Positions 24,449 to 35,060 are shown, numbered from the stretch's first letter. The stretch is DNA of 64,000 nucleotides from Natrinema zhouii (GCF_013456555.2 NZ_CP084882.1:248001-312000); one strand, 5' to 3'. Notes: generated from the sequence alone by a model not told the origin. Numbers and translations: made by a program.

Positions 24449-25076
24449 CTAATTCCATGCGAAGACAAACGCTTGAAGCCAATTTTCGGCGGTGTTTACT
24501 TGGGCGTGGCTGAAGCAGTTTGAAAACTGGTTGGTTCGGCGTTTTAATTCTCGGAAGACACGTTCGACACTGTTTCCGATTACCATGTTTTTCGTATCTG
24601 TGATCGAGGCCGTGTCGATGGAGTGCCGCTTGCAGCCACGGTGCAGAATCGACGAGAAAGAGCACGTCATCGACGAGATGTTTCTCGCAGAGTTCCGCAA
24701 GGAACATCTCGGTTACCGCTTGATTTCTCGTCGGAGCGAACTTGACGTGCAGCAAGCGGTTCGTGTTGGGATCGACCGCTGTGTACAGCCAGAACTGCTC
24801 GTCATTAAGCTGGATCACTGTCTCGTCAACCGCGACGTGATCCGGATTTGCGCCATCGAGCGGCTATAGATCTGCCTTCTGCACCCAGTTATGCACGGTT
24901 GAGCGACAGCGATCGACACCCAAAATACCGAGAATAGAGAAAGTATCTAAAAGTGATTATTTAGCCAGATGGAGTCGGATACCGAGCTTCATCGCGGGCA
25001 CGGGTGTCGCCTCTCGCTCCACAGACTCTAACTCGAAGCAGTCGCTACCTCCGTTGAGGCGGGCGGTTTCGAGCAT
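24449..25076 (-). pseudogene. IS6-like (ISH14/ISH29-type) transposase, broken
   Basis: Pieced over three frames, the minus strand reads a start near 25076, then VPAMKLGIRLHLA, a stop, GVDRCRSTVHNWVQKADL, another stop, DHVAVDETVIQLNDEQFWLY, TNRLLHVKFAPTRNQAVTEM and, after a frameshift near 24585, GNSVERVFRELKRRTNQFSNCF. These are the characteristic blocks of small IS6-family haloarchaeal transposases with the DDE triad on one short domain. At least two stops and one frameshift make it inactive. Its end touches the flank of the intact insertion sequence, so one element landed beside the other. Confidence 0.75.
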
Positions 25077-25162
25077 TGACCACTCAAAGATCGTTCCGCC
25101 TCACTCTTCATCCTTATCTCTGTTGAAACCCTCTCTTTTATACAACTAATATCACGGAACTA

Positions 25163-25345
25163 TTGCTCACTAACGAAATCCGAAACTATCCTGTTCTCGA
25201 TCACATTCGAGTAATTATCGTCACAAGTACACGAGAGAAAGATACCTATTTCGATCGAGGAGAGATCGTTTTGGACGATTTCATCACCAAACCTGCTGAT
25301 CCCGACGGATTTATGACTCTCGTGCAAGCAGCGGTCTTTGATTGA
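25163..25345 (+). pseudogene. C-terminal fragment of a response-regulator receiver domain
   Basis: The 60-codon frame reads NYPVLDHIRVIIVTSTREKDTY and ends with LDDFITKPADPDGFMTLVQAAV. This matches the last third of a CheY-like receiver: the conserved Ser/Thr strand (VTST) and the lysine strand (TKP). The N-terminal half with the phospho-aspartate is missing. It faces the broken kinase at 25432-26539, which suggests a former two-component gene pair. Confidence 0.6.
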
Positions 25346-25431
25346 AGTATGACTGAAAGTGGCGGGGTGTTTTTACAGGATAGCTTCGCTGTCAGTGTCT
25401 CTCGATGCGAGAGATATCAACTGAAGAAGAG

Positions 25432-26539
25432 TCATTGTCCGTTGTACGCGTTAACGGGAGTGTGAATGTGATCGTCGTTCCGTACCCGGCTTAGACTCGA
25501 CCCAGATATCGCCACCATGGCGTTCAGTAATCCGTTTAGAGACGGCAAGTCCGATCCCACTTCCAGGGTACTCATCGGGAGTGCGCAGTCGCTCGAACAC
25601 CCGAAAATGTGCTCTTGATCCTTGGGATTGATCCCGATCCCATTGCCGTGGACCGAGACCTCACACATCGTTCCGTTTCGTTCGGCAGAGACGGTAATCC
25701 GTGGCGGTTCGTCCCGCTGTATTTGATGGCATATCCACCAGATTCTGGGAAAACCTGCCGTAATTGATTCGCATCGCCTCGAACCCGAGGGAGAGGGTCT
25801 GTGACGACCTCAGCCTGGCTTTCGTCAATCCTCATTTGCATGTCCTCAAAGGCATCTTCGACAATCACATCCAGGTCAACTGATTCGAGCGGCTTTCCCT
25901 CCCTCTCGACTCTGGAGTATTCCAGAAGTCCTTGGACCATCTCCCGCATTCGGTCGGCCCCATCTACAGCGTACTCGAGATACTCTTTGGTTTCATCGGA
26001 CAGTTCATCGTCAGCCCGACGCTCAACCAGTTGCAAGTGTGTAGACACCATCCGTAACGGTTCTTGGAGATCATGAGATGCAGCATAGGCGAACTGCTCG
26101 AGGCGTTCGTTCGAGGTTTTGAGTTGTTCGACTGTTTCTTCCAGCTCGAGTTCGCGCGTTTTAGCCCGTGCATCGTGGATGCCCGCAGCGAACCTAGAAA
26201 TGCTCCCAATTACGGTGAGGGTGTTCTGGATTGGGTCTCTCAATCCGACAGCAAGGGCCGTGAGAGCGAGAAGAGCAAACATGACTCCAATTCGCCAAGA
26301 CATCAATTGACGACAACAGAGTAGACTTCAGACCGGATATCTGACCGAGCTAACCAGTATCCGCCAGTGACGAGGATGAGACCCGGCACACCGACTACAA
26401 TTACCATGAACAGATCGGTGCCAACTGGTGAGTCTATGAAGAGGGGATACCCGATCGCAGACATGATAGACAACCCTCCAAGGAGTATAAGAGCTTCTCT
26501 GCCACCAATGTTTGAAAGGGAGGAATTTTGCCGAGCCAC
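25432..26539 (-). pseudogene. Membrane sensor histidine kinase, frameshifted
   Basis: Three overlapping frames together give one kinase. The first (26303-26539) has two membrane helices (EALILLGGLSIMSAIGYPLF and DLFMVIVVGVPGLILVTGGYWLARSDI). The second (25572-26306) has another helix pair, a coiled coil, the H-box YAASHDLQEPLRM and the start of the ATPase domain up to LRQVFPESGG. The third (25432-25668) has the G1 box GNGIGINPKDQEHIF. At least two or three frameshifts separate them and the ATP lid is scrambled, so the gene is dead. It is a distant relative of the kinase at 7352. Confidence 0.8.
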
Positions 26540-26689
26540 TATCCAAGACCGGGACTTCCAGAGCTATCATAGTAGCATTTAGCAAACTGGGAGATTTGAA
26601 ATCCCGCTTCTCACTACCGTTACGTCTTTCACCTACACTGATCGGTTTGATCCGTCGTCGATCCAAAAGGTAGGGATTCGACAATCCCC

Positions 26690-27050
26690 ACTACGGTTGG
26701 TGGTGGTCGCCCGTGATCGAGGCGCGAAGGGAGAGTTTCTCGGTAATCTTACTCGTCGTGACACCGTTACGGTCAGTCTCGACGAGGAAACCATGGACAG
26801 GGCTCCCCTCGGTCGACCGGTCCCGAGCCCAGACGACCGCGATATCGGTGATCGGCGAGTTCGTGATCTAGTCTTCGAGCCGTTAAGGACGTAGCCATCG
26901 CCGTCCTTCCCCGGGGTAGTTTCCATCGCCGACGGGTTCGAACCATATTCGGGTTCAGTAAGACCGAAACATCCGACAACCTCTCCCTGACTAAGCGCTA
27001 GTAGCCACTCCTCTTTCTGTTCCTCGCTCCCGTACGCGTAGATGGTTCAA
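26690..27050 (-). pseudogene. Acyl-CoA dehydrogenase fragment
   Basis: The minus strand encodes TIYAYGSEEQKEEWLLAL, SQGEVVGCFGLTEP, then in a second frame AMETTPGKDGDGYVLNGSKT, and in a third frame SPITDIAVVWARD and VSTSKITEKLSLRASIT-like residues. These are the substrate- and FAD-binding blocks (GCFGLTEP and the NG-K-WITN strand) of acyl-CoA or glutaryl-CoA dehydrogenase. Both ends are missing and there are at least two frameshifts. It shows that a fatty-acid or aromatic-acid catabolic locus once stood here. Confidence 0.65.
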
Positions 27051-27294
27051 CGAGTGCGCCCTGAACGGATGCCAGCGACCGGAGGCTCTGGATAGCAAGT
27101 CAATAAAATGCGTCACTGAGCGTCAGCAAAAGTATTCATCCCAAATGGTCACATTCGCATGGACCAGCATATCTGAACACAACCAAGCCTACTAGAGGAC
27201 GAAAAGTCTCTATTTGTTCAGGAGGTGGAGGTCAACAACCACCGTAAGAGAACGGGTGGTCTGCTGATCGCCGAGATTCTCTCGCTAGAAACTG

Positions 27295-28345
27295 CTAGTC
27301 AAAGCTGTCGGTTCCAGGGAGTCGATGTTCGTCGACGGTTTCGTCGTCCAGTTCAATCCCTAGTCCCGGCTCGGTTGGCACGTCGATATAGCCGCTGTCA
27401 ATCAGCGGCTCGTCGCGTTCGAGCAGGTCGTTCCACCAGTCAACCTCAAGGGCATGGTATTCAAGGACGTCAGCGTTGGGGACTGCGGCACAGAGGTGGA
27501 TGCAGGCCATAGTGCCGACGGGGCTGCAGACATTGTGCGGTGAGAAGGGAATATATCGCTTCTCGGCCCGTTCGGCGATGCGTTTCGACTCTGCGAGGAC
27601 GCCGCAGGTAGTCGGATCCGGCGTGATCACGTTGACCGCGTATTCGTCGATCAGGTCATTCAGTTCGTGGATGCGAAATCGGTTTTCACCGGTCGCTAAG
27701 GGCGTCTCAGTTCGCCGAGCGACTTCACGCTGTGCCCCGTTTCCCTCGGCGGCACGACGTCTTCGAGCCTCAGCAGGTCATACGGCTCGAGTTTGCGCGC
27801 GAGTCGAGTTGCGCTTTCGACAGTGTAGTCCCAATGACAGTCGAAGGCAAGATCAATCTCGTCGCCAATCGCGTCGCGGACGGCGTCGACGACCGCTACT
27901 TTCTCGTCCAGCGCAGCATTGGTCAAGCGGCCGTTATACGGGTCCGGTTCGTTGTCGCTCTCCATATCAAAGTCGAACTTGATCGCGTCGAACCCCATGT
28001 CGACAACGCGCTCGGCTTCGGCGGCATATGCATCGGGTGTGTACGCCTCCGCGTCGGCATACTCCGTGAATCCGCTATCGTCCACTGAGTAAGCTTCGCC
28101 GGCATGGCAGTCACAGGAGATTCTGACCCGATCGCGGTAACGGGAGCCGAGGAGCTGGTAAACCGGTACGCCAAGGATCTTGCCAGCGGCGTCCCACAGT
28201 GCGATCTCGATCCCTGAGGCGGCCGTGACGACTTTTCCGGTCGTTCCGCCGTGTCCAGACATTTCCTGAATGATATACCGAAACAGCCGTTCAACGTCTA
28301 ATGGGTTCTCGCCGACGAGGAACCGATTCGTGTACTCAACAAGTT
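27295..28345 (-). pseudogene. Mandelate racemase/muconate lactonizing family enzyme, C-terminal part, frameshifted
   Basis: From about 28345 the frame reads YTNRFLVGENPLDVERLFRY, then ASGIEIALWDAAGKILGVPVYQL, the acid/base strand GFDAIKFDFDMES, the metal ligand DLAFDCHWDYTVE and a second ligand in LLRLEDVVPP. A frameshift near 27705 leads into ENRFRIHELNDLIDEYAVN and PFSPHNVCSPVGTMACIHLCAA to the stop at 27295. Enolase-superfamily sugar-acid dehydratases have this layout. The first 90 or so residues are missing, yet a matching N-terminal scrap is found at 35061-35171 on the same strand. Confidence 0.8.
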
Positions 28346-28862
28346 ATGGGCACGGACTAGTTTGAATATCTCTCGCTGCCGTTCCGAGAGTATGTCGACT
28401 TGCAATGGAATACCGTTCGAGTAGAATTCATGAAAATGGATCTTCGTTACAGTGATCTCCGAACCGGTCTGGCGGCGGATGTCGTTAAGGTAATCCTAGA
28501 GTGCTCTCGTGTTAGTAATCAGCGATCACAGAGCAGTACTCCAAACCGTCGCAAACCCGAACAGGTGCATCCTGAAGGAACCCGTTAGAGGCGAGCCCAT
28601 CACAGATTATATGTTGTGAATTGTACTCCATGGACAGTTCTTTAGTCATTTCCAGGAGTCGGTTTCTGATATTCGTACGTGTAGTGCCGTTCCATCTCCT
28701 TAACTGACGTAGTTAGATTTGACGCTCGGGTTGTTTCGAGGAGTTGTTTAATACTTTCATACGAGTTGCCATAAGCCGTAAAATGGTCTTTGATTTGCTC
28801 ATCCGTGTAATTTGAATGCTATATGTGGTGTCTCTGTCGTGTATGTAGTCAATAGTTGATTC
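28346..28862. other. Gap with a possible gene remnant
   Basis: About 500 bases with no complete gene. On the minus strand 28642-28818 reads NYTDEQIKDHFTAYGNSYES, then IKQLLETTRASNLTTSVKEMERHYTYEYQ, which has protein-like composition and amphipathic helices. It has no start codon and is preceded by a TAG. It may be the tail of a lost gene. Nothing else convincing is seen. Confidence 0.4.
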
Positions 28863-30812
28863 TCAGAGTTTTGTCGCCGTCTCGAAGGCTTCCCAGACAG
28901 ACTCGTCGAGTGAGCGGGGAGCCCAGCAGTCACCGACGCGGTGGACCGACACGTCGGCCTCTGAGAGGATATTGTACTGTTCGCAGTTGGCTTCGCCGCC
29001 GTGGGCGAAGACGACAGTATCGACGCTGTCGCGACGCTCGCGCTCGTCGTTGAAGACGTTCTGAAGGGCGACTTCATCACCCATGACGGCATCGACGCGG
29101 TAGTGCGGCGTCAGTGTTACGTCCTCGGCGTAGAGGTCGCCGAGAAGGGTGTTCTGAATATACTGCTGAACCGACTCGCCAGGGGTATACGCCTCCGTGA
29201 CAATCTCAACATTCGCGCCGGCATCGGTGGCTTCGATGGCGACGTCGAGGGCGGCCTCGTTACCGTCCCAGTCAGCGACGAGAACGTCGTCGCCGAAAGG
29301 ATCGTCGGCGCGGAGTGCCTCACCCGCGGTGTATGCTGGTACTGACTCAGTAACAGGGATCTCAGGTTTTCGTCCCGTTGCACCTGTTGCGAGAATGAAC
29401 TCGTCGGAGTCGTAGGCGGCGACATCGTCCGGCTCAAATCGAGTATTGAGTTCAACAGTTACATCATGTTCGTCGAGACGTGATTCGAGAGTGGCCAGCC
29501 AATCTTCGTAGCGTCCACGGTGATCAAGGTCGGCATAGGCGGTCACCTGACCGCCGAGGTTGTCAGTGGCTTCAAGGAGGGTGACGTCGTGGCCTCGTTC
29601 GCCTGCCGTCGTTGCCGCGACGAGTCCGGCCGGACCGCCGCCGACGACGAGGACGGATTTGGGCGTCGTCACCGAGTCAAGGTCGCTGTACTCTGCCTCG
29701 CGGCCGGTAACCGGATTGATAGTGCAGCGAATCGGCAGACCCTCTTGGTACCGTCCAATGCAGCCCTGATTGCAGGCGACGCAGGGAATCACGTCGTCCC
29801 ATTCCCCGGATTTTGTCTTTCTCGGGAGTTCAGGGTCAGCGATAAGTGCACGAGTCATCCCAACCACGTCGGCACCTGTTTCGTCAAGCATGCGCATCGC
29901 CTTCTCGGGTGTGTTGATACGGGATGTAACAATCATTTCCCCGTCTACTACCTGATCGATGACGGCGGCGGGTGATTGCGTGACCGTCTCTGACTCGGTA
30001 GCTGGCGGGACAATGTAACTGCAGCCTTCATGCGTGCTAGAACTACCGACTACGACACTCCAGTAGTCGAGCGAGGTCGTATTGTCGATATGTTCGATGA
30101 TGGGGAGCGTCTCGTCGAACGAGAGTCCCTGTTCGGAGTGTTCCTCGGCGCTCAGCCGTATTCCGACCACGAAGTTGTCGGTCGTGTGTTCGCGAATTCG
30201 ATCGGCGATCTCTACGGTGAATCGGCAGCGATTCTCGAGTGTGCCGCCAAACTCGTCGTTCCGGTTGTTGACATTCGGACTCCAGAACTGCGCCGGCAGG
30301 TAGGTGTGCGAGCCAACAATTTCGACGCCGTCAAGACCGGCTTGCTCCATCCGTACTGCGGCATCGGCAAAGGCATCTATCATCTCGTACACTTCTGCCG
30401 TCTCCATCGGTCGTGGAATGACGTTCAGGCGATCGGTAGGTTCGTCTGAGGCCGAGAGCGCGGGCGGCCCATACTCGCCGGCGTAGCGCTCGCGTCCACC
30501 GTGGAAGAGTTGCGCCATGAGGCGAGTATCGGCCTCGTGTATTGCCTCGGCGAACGGTTCGTACGCTTCAACAATAGCATCAGTGCTGGCGTCGATTGTA
30601 TGGTCGGTCAGCAGTCCGCTCTCGTGGACAGAATGGGCTTCTAGGACCACTAGTCCCGCACCACCACGCGCTCGCGTGAGATGGTAAGCGAAGAAGTCGT
30701 CCGTTGGGAGATGATCGTGGACAAGTGTCGTCTGGTGACCTGAACTCATAATTCGATTTGATAGTTGAATCGGTCCCAACTGCGCTGGTTCAAAGAGTGG
30801 GGTGTGATCCAT
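28863..30812 (-). CDS. Old-yellow-enzyme/2,4-dienoyl-CoA reductase-type flavoprotein
   Basis: A 649-residue oxidoreductase with the three-part layout of FadH and trimethylamine dehydrogenase. Residues 1-340 form an FMN-binding TIM barrel (PLFEPAQLGPIQLSNRIMSS, AQLFHGGRERY, with QFWSPNVNNRNDEFGG). A [4Fe-4S] site follows (CVACNQGCIGRYQEGLPIRC). Residues 385-640 form an FAD/NAD(P) domain starting with SVLVVGGGPAGLVAATTA. Such enzymes reduce enoyl-CoA double bonds or demethylate amines. The gene stands beside fragments of acyl-CoA dehydrogenase, hydantoinase and a sugar-acid dehydratase, so it may be the surviving member of a catabolic cluster; the substrate is unknown. Confidence 0.9.
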   Translation of the reverse strand: MDHTPLFEPAQLGPIQLSNRIMSSGHQTTLVHDHLPTDDFFAYHLTRARGGAGLVVLEAHSVHESGLLTDHTIDASTDAIVEAYEPFAEAIHEADTRLMAQLFHGGRERYAGEYGPPALSASDEPTDRLNVIPRPMETAEVYEMIDAFADAAVRMEQAGLDGVEIVGSHTYLPAQFWSPNVNNRNDEFGGTLENRCRFTVEIADRIREHTTDNFVVGIRLSAEEHSEQGLSFDETLPIIEHIDNTTSLDYWSVVVGSSSTHEGCSYIVPPATESETVTQSPAAVIDQVVDGEMIVTSRINTPEKAMRMLDETGADVVGMTRALIADPELPRKTKSGEWDDVIPCVACNQGCIGRYQEGLPIRCTINPVTGREAEYSDLDSVTTPKSVLVVGGGPAGLVAATTAGERGHDVTLLEATDNLGGQVTAYADLDHRGRYEDWLATLESRLDEHDVTVELNTRFEPDDVAAYDSDEFILATGATGRKPEIPVTESVPAYTAGEALRADDPFGDDVLVADWDGNEAALDVAIEATDAGANVEIVTEAYTPGESVQQYIQNTLLGDLYAEDVTLTPHYRVDAVMGDEVALQNVFNDERERRDSVDTVVFAHGGEANCEQYNILSEADVSVHRVGDCWAPRSLDESVWEAFETATKL

Positions 30813-31237
30813 TTGCTTTACTGCCTAGCTGGTGCTTCTTGTTCCGCGATTGTGTCGAAGAGATGTAAACGATACTAGCGCCTTTTTTTTTGGACCACTT
30901 ATCCGAGCTTGTTAATGACATATGTTGTCACACACGTAATTTTGATATGATTAGGCAAATAGCTTCTGATTATGATCATTAGAAAATGAAACGGAATGAA
31001 CACAGCATTCGGAAATTATTTACATAATTCGATCCTAAACCGACGGACGTACTGATATCCTCCGCCAATATTTTATTCCAATACTTATCTAAATAATACC
31101 TTCTATTTGAAAATTACCTCATGTTACATATCATATGATAATGGGATAATTTCCCACATAATATAAGTTCGCATATATTCCTGTGGAATGGTTCCAGAAA
31201 ATAAATCTCTCTGAGCTATATCGAGATAGAGGGCAAA
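30813..31237. other. AT-rich gap upstream of the flavoprotein gene
   Basis: About 425 bases, strongly AT-rich, with a run of nine or ten T at about 30885. It must contain the promoter of the minus-strand flavoprotein gene. No gene, tRNA or strong repeat is seen. Confidence 0.5.
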
Positions 31238-31588
31238 ACGACTACCTCGAAGAAATACGATGCGAAGATCGGCCCGCAGGTCGCCCGGCGTAACGCCGGC
31301 GACCTGCGAAGCCTCGCCGCCGACCGAGGCTACGGCGCGAAAGCCTTCCGCGAGGAACTCCGCGAAAACGGCACCAGACCGCTGATCAAGCACAGGATTA
31401 TGAATCCACTCGATCATGCTCATAACGCCCACATGGACGGTGATCGGTACCACCAGCGCCCCATGGCAGAAACCGTCTTCTCGTCAATCAAGCGCACGCT
31501 CGGTGCTGCCGTGCGTGCGCGTAGCTAGTGGCTGGAGTTCCGTGAGATGCTGCTGAAAGCGACCGTCTACAACCCTGCCGGAGAGTGA
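31238..31588 (+). pseudogene. IS5-family transposase, C-terminal fragment
   Basis: A 117-codon stretch reads TSKKYDAKIGPQVARRNAGD, SLAADRGYGAKAFREELREN, TRPLIKHRIM, YHQRPMAETVFSSIKRTLGA, then TAG and WLEFREMLLKATVYN. These are the second Asp strand (ADRGY) and the catalytic Glu helix (RPMAETVFSSIKR) of haloarchaeal IS5-family transposases. The N-terminus is missing and one TAG interrupts the end, so it is inactive. Confidence 0.75.
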
Positions 31589-31649
31589 GATATCCGTGAA
31601 ATCAACTGCTGTGTACCGAAACTACAGAGCCTAATATTGTTGAGGATGA

Positions 31650-31826
31650 TCAGCCACGACAGGATTCGTTACCATTCTGGAGGAAACAGGCGACCGCCGA
31701 GATTGAGACGGCAATCACGCCGAACACCGCCAGCAGGAGCCAAAGTTCAATGACCTGTTTGTTACGCTGAGATGCATCCCAGCACCGAAAATAGGTCGCG
31801 CCAGAGGAGGCCGACGAAGGTTTGAC
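31650..31826 (-). pseudogene. In-frame extension after the symporter stop, one membrane helix
   Basis: Directly after the TAA of the symporter gene the same frame stays open for 58 more codons. It ends QVIELWLLLAVFGVIAVSIS, AVACFLQNGNESCRG and TGA. The hydrophobic helix is convincing, but no start codon precedes it in frame. It may be a broken small symporter-partner gene, or a former C-terminal extension cut off by the stop. Confidence 0.25.
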
Positions 31827-33611
31827 TTATTCGGCTTGGTTTGGCTGCTCTGTACTAGTTACATCAGGAGTCCTTTCCGGGCTCGCTTTCCACCTACTAA
31901 TTAGCCAATATGAGAGGGCGGCGAACGCGATCGGAACCGCTCCGTAATAAATAACTAACGTTATGTTTCCATTCATACCACTTAGACCCATAGCGTCTGC
32001 GAAGGGTCTATACCAGAATACATAAAGAATTCCTGCTACCGTTGCCCCCATAACAGCAAGGTACTTCGTATATCCTAATGTCCGCTTTATTTTCCCTTTG
32101 TCATAGGAGCTAACTGACGCAACCATTTCTCGCCTCTGCTTAATCGCTTCTTCGCTAGGCTCAGTGATAAAACTCATCACGATGATTGTGAGAGTACTAA
32201 GCACAAATCCAATGATTGCAGCATGAAGATATACTGGTACTGTCACGCCGCCGAACCTCTCTATTCCCTTCACAACGATAACTGTAATAAAACCAACGGA
32301 CATTCCCCAGAAGGCACCAGATTCGGTCACTCGATCAGAGTAAATGCTAATGAATCCAATCGGACCCCACGAGGCGGCGAAGAGGATCGCAGCGAAATAG
32401 CCGATCCACATAACAGCAGGTGGTTGGAAGAACGTTATGGCAAATACAACAAGAGCGACAGCGATCATGAGGAGACGACTCAGGCGGAGGTAATCGTCTT
32501 CAGTATATCCCTCAAGATGATCTATATTTGACACTTCTGCCAAATCTCGGTTTAGACTGAATCCAATGAGAGATAGGAACGTTGAACAGGATGATAGTCC
32601 AGCTGCCAGAATCCCGGAAACTACGACTACTCCCACACCTAATGGAAGGGCATTCTGACTTGCCCAAACAAACACGATTTCGGAGGGAGAGATATCCGGA
32701 TTGAGCAAGCGGGCGCTTGGGACAGATAAGACCAAGACGAGATACAACAACAGGATCACGCCCATACTAAATAACCCTGAGCGCAGGATAACATGTTCGT
32801 CTTTAGCCATTATATAGCGGCTTGTCTGCCAGGGGCTAATTCCTACCACAATCCCATACACACATCCAATTACCATTGCCCAAATGAGAGACGCAATGGG
32901 ACCGCCCATGTAGTCCCCTTCACCCATCAATCCATGCCAAGTGACCATATCAGGGCTTGTTTCTGCCAACTGGTAGATAACGTCCGGCCATCCGCCTGCA
33001 GCCATGATGAGAAGTGGGCCACCTATCACTGCTGCTCCAACGAAGAGCAGGAACATTACTGTATCAGTAATGATCACTCCCTGTGAGCCGGAATAGAAGG
33101 TGAACGAGAGATAGGCAATCATGATTATAAACAGACTCACTCCATATCTAATTTCGGCAATATCTCCGAGTAGAAGTGCCAGTCCTTGTGTAACAGCAAC
33201 CAGATAAACACTCAATCCAAGTATTAGTGTCACCCCTGCGACAACACGCACCCGGGTTGAATTGAACCGAGTACCGAAATACTCTGGCATAGTTAGCGGT
33301 TTCATCTGGTAGACGTACCGACCGAAGAAATACGACCCGATTACGTATCCGGCTGTGTTGAGTGGTAGCATTATTAACAGAAGGTATCCATAACCGTCAT
33401 AGACAAATCCCATTTCACCGAGGAAAGCGACAGTGCTCAGGAAGGAAGCAACCAAGGTTCCAACAATTAGTAACGTTGGGGCGTTTCGACCTGCCACGTA
33501 GTAGTCTGCCATGTCATCAACTAATCTTCCGGCAAGGCCCCCAATGAGGATATAAATGACAATTGAAATAGCTATGCCAATGACGAACGCGTTTATCGCT
33601 ACCATACCCAA
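31827..33611 (-). CDS. Sodium:solute symporter (SSS family)
   Basis: A 594-residue permease with about 13-14 membrane helices. The SSS fold is shown by YYVAGRNAPTLLIVGTLVASFLSTVAFLGE (helix 2, with the unwound sodium-binding region), PLTMPEYFGTRF after helix 3, the GISPWQTSRYIMAKDE loop and the sodium-site helix GILAAGLSSCSTFLSLIG. A charged linker of about 40 residues precedes the last two helices. The family imports acids, sugars, proline or pantothenate with sodium. The coding sequence is clearly poorer in GC than the chromosome-like genes at 1-15 kb, pointing to recent transfer. Its neighbours are a dehydratase, flavoprotein and hydantoinase remnants, so an organic acid or amide substrate is possible. 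Confidence 0.9.
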   Translation of the reverse strand: MGMVAINAFVIGIAISIVIYILIGGLAGRLVDDMADYYVAGRNAPTLLIVGTLVASFLSTVAFLGEMGFVYDGYGYLLLIMLPLNTAGYVIGSYFFGRYVYQMKPLTMPEYFGTRFNSTRVRVVAGVTLILGLSVYLVAVTQGLALLLGDIAEIRYGVSLFIIMIAYLSFTFYSGSQGVIITDTVMFLLFVGAAVIGGPLLIMAAGGWPDVIYQLAETSPDMVTWHGLMGEGDYMGGPIASLIWAMVIGCVYGIVVGISPWQTSRYIMAKDEHVILRSGLFSMGVILLLYLVLVLSVPSARLLNPDISPSEIVFVWASQNALPLGVGVVVVSGILAAGLSSCSTFLSLIGFSLNRDLAEVSNIDHLEGYTEDDYLRLSRLLMIAVALVVFAITFFQPPAVMWIGYFAAILFAASWGPIGFISIYSDRVTESGAFWGMSVGFITVIVVKGIERFGGVTVPVYLHAAIIGFVLSTLTIIVMSFITEPSEEAIKQRREMVASVSSYDKGKIKRTLGYTKYLAVMGATVAGILYVFWYRPFADAMGLSGMNGNITLVIYYGAVPIAFAALSYWLISRWKASPERTPDVTSTEQPNQAE

Positions 33612-33784
33612 GGTCTGCTGGCCAGAAAGTAATAAAGATACTGGATATCTTTATACTATTATTCGCGTGATTATATATTTGGTGCTGGTCTCGGTCACGA
33701 AGTCGCACCACCTGGCTACGTCGCTCGAGAGAAAAACATCCTGAACGTAATTGTGCTACCTACTCGGACACCAACTCCGCATTG

Positions 33785-33999
33785 GGCTGTTTGCTCGTCG
33801 ACATCGAATACGAACTCTCCCAGACGTTCATCGCGGGCACAACTAAGTCATTGATGACATCGAGGATACCTTCGAAGAGATGGAGGCCGAAATCGTGGAA
33901 CGTCTCTACGAGGAAGGAATCGATGAGAACCGAATGGACCACGAGTTTAAGATGCGTTACACAGGACAGTGGCATTCGCTGAGTATCCCCTACGGCTAA
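33785..33999 (+). pseudogene. Hydantoinase A (HyuA) C-terminal fragment
   Basis: The frame starts with LVDIEYELSQTFIAGT, loses one register around 33840, and continues VIDDIEDTFEEMEAEIVERL, then YEEGIDENRMDHEFKMRYTG and QWHSLSIPYG before TAA. I recognise this as a segment near the C-terminus of the ATP-dependent hydantoinase/oxoprolinase A subunit. The rest of the gene and the HyuB partner are absent. Confidence 0.6.
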
Positions 34000-34169
34000 T
34001 AGATATGTATGAACACTATCTGGAACAAGTTTCACGGGTAATGTAATCGAATATGTACTTATTCTGACGAGGGTCAGCCGATCGAATGCTACGGGCTTCG
34101 AGTGATCGGGCGAGGAATAGTCGAGAAGCAATCATTCCCTGAGATCGAAGCCCATGGACTCGACGAGGC

Positions 34170-35060
34170 TCACATAGGAGGTCGAGACGTATTTCGATGA
34201 GTCCAAAGATTCCGTTGGTACTTCCCCGTGTACGGGTGGCCCTTCGTGATGACGATCGCCGCAGTGAGCGAACCGACACGTCCGCTATCACGGCGAGCGC
34301 GCTCGACGAGGCTCTTCGTCGCATTCCAGAGCATCCGCCGGATTTCCTCGGTCTCGTACTTCCGAATCTGATACCTGTGGTTCGAGCCCGTCGACACGTG
34401 CTCGCGGCGAGTACTCGCCAGAAACGAGGTATGTCCGGACTCGGCGACCATGTCCTTCCGGGACCCCATGAACGCATGTTACTCCCAGAACGCGGACTTC
34501 GGAATCTGGACGTTCTCCCTACGCTGAAGATGGAACGCATGCGTGATGAACGGCTTCGCGTGTTCCTAGACCTCCCGCGTCTTCTCAACGGTCAGCTGTG
34601 ACTCGGTCTTGTTCGGGCCATCATCACTCAGTTGGAAAACATCGTCGGGCGTGGGCACGCCGTAGTACCGAGCGAGGCCGACGACCTCCTCGGCGCTGCG
34701 CTGGAGAGCCTTCCGGTGGCGTTCGCTGAAACGCTCCCCCCACGCTTTCCAGAGCGCTTTCTGCCTTGGTGGGGAGTCGAACTCCATCGGTTCGGCAAGT
34801 TCACGGTTGTTATCGAGATGGTTCTTGAATGCGGTCTCTCCGTTCCAGCCCTTGACGAACAGGAGGACGTGCGCATGGGCCATCGCATCGATGGGTTTTG
34901 ATTCGTGGTGCCAGTCAGCGATGGTGTAGTTGAAGTCGAATAGTTCGAACGGTACACGGGCGATACACTCCTCAATGTCGGTGTCGTGCGTAGGCGGTGA
35001 CGTAGTCCGGACCGAACGGAGTTGATTCTCCCACTCTTTCAGGCCGTCGTCAGTGACGAG
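34170..35060 (-). pseudogene. Haloarchaeal DDE transposase, frameshifted and truncated
   Basis: The frame begins abruptly at 35060 with VTDDGLKEWENQLRSVRTTS, goes through IARVPFELFDFNYTIADWHH and the frame 34566-34883 (AHAHVLLFVKGWNGETAFKNHL). After a frameshift it resumes at 34469 with GSRKDMVAESGHTSFLAST and SLTAAIVITKGHPYTG, which bears the first catalytic Asp region. The second half of the DDE core is missing. The 5' junction fuses directly to the N-terminal scrap of a dehydratase gene. It differs from the intact transposase at 22.8 kb. Confidence 0.7.

Noticed and set aside
28642..28818. Call of a complete small gene on the minus strand
   Set aside because: No start codon and a stop directly upstream; described only as a possible remnant within the gap.
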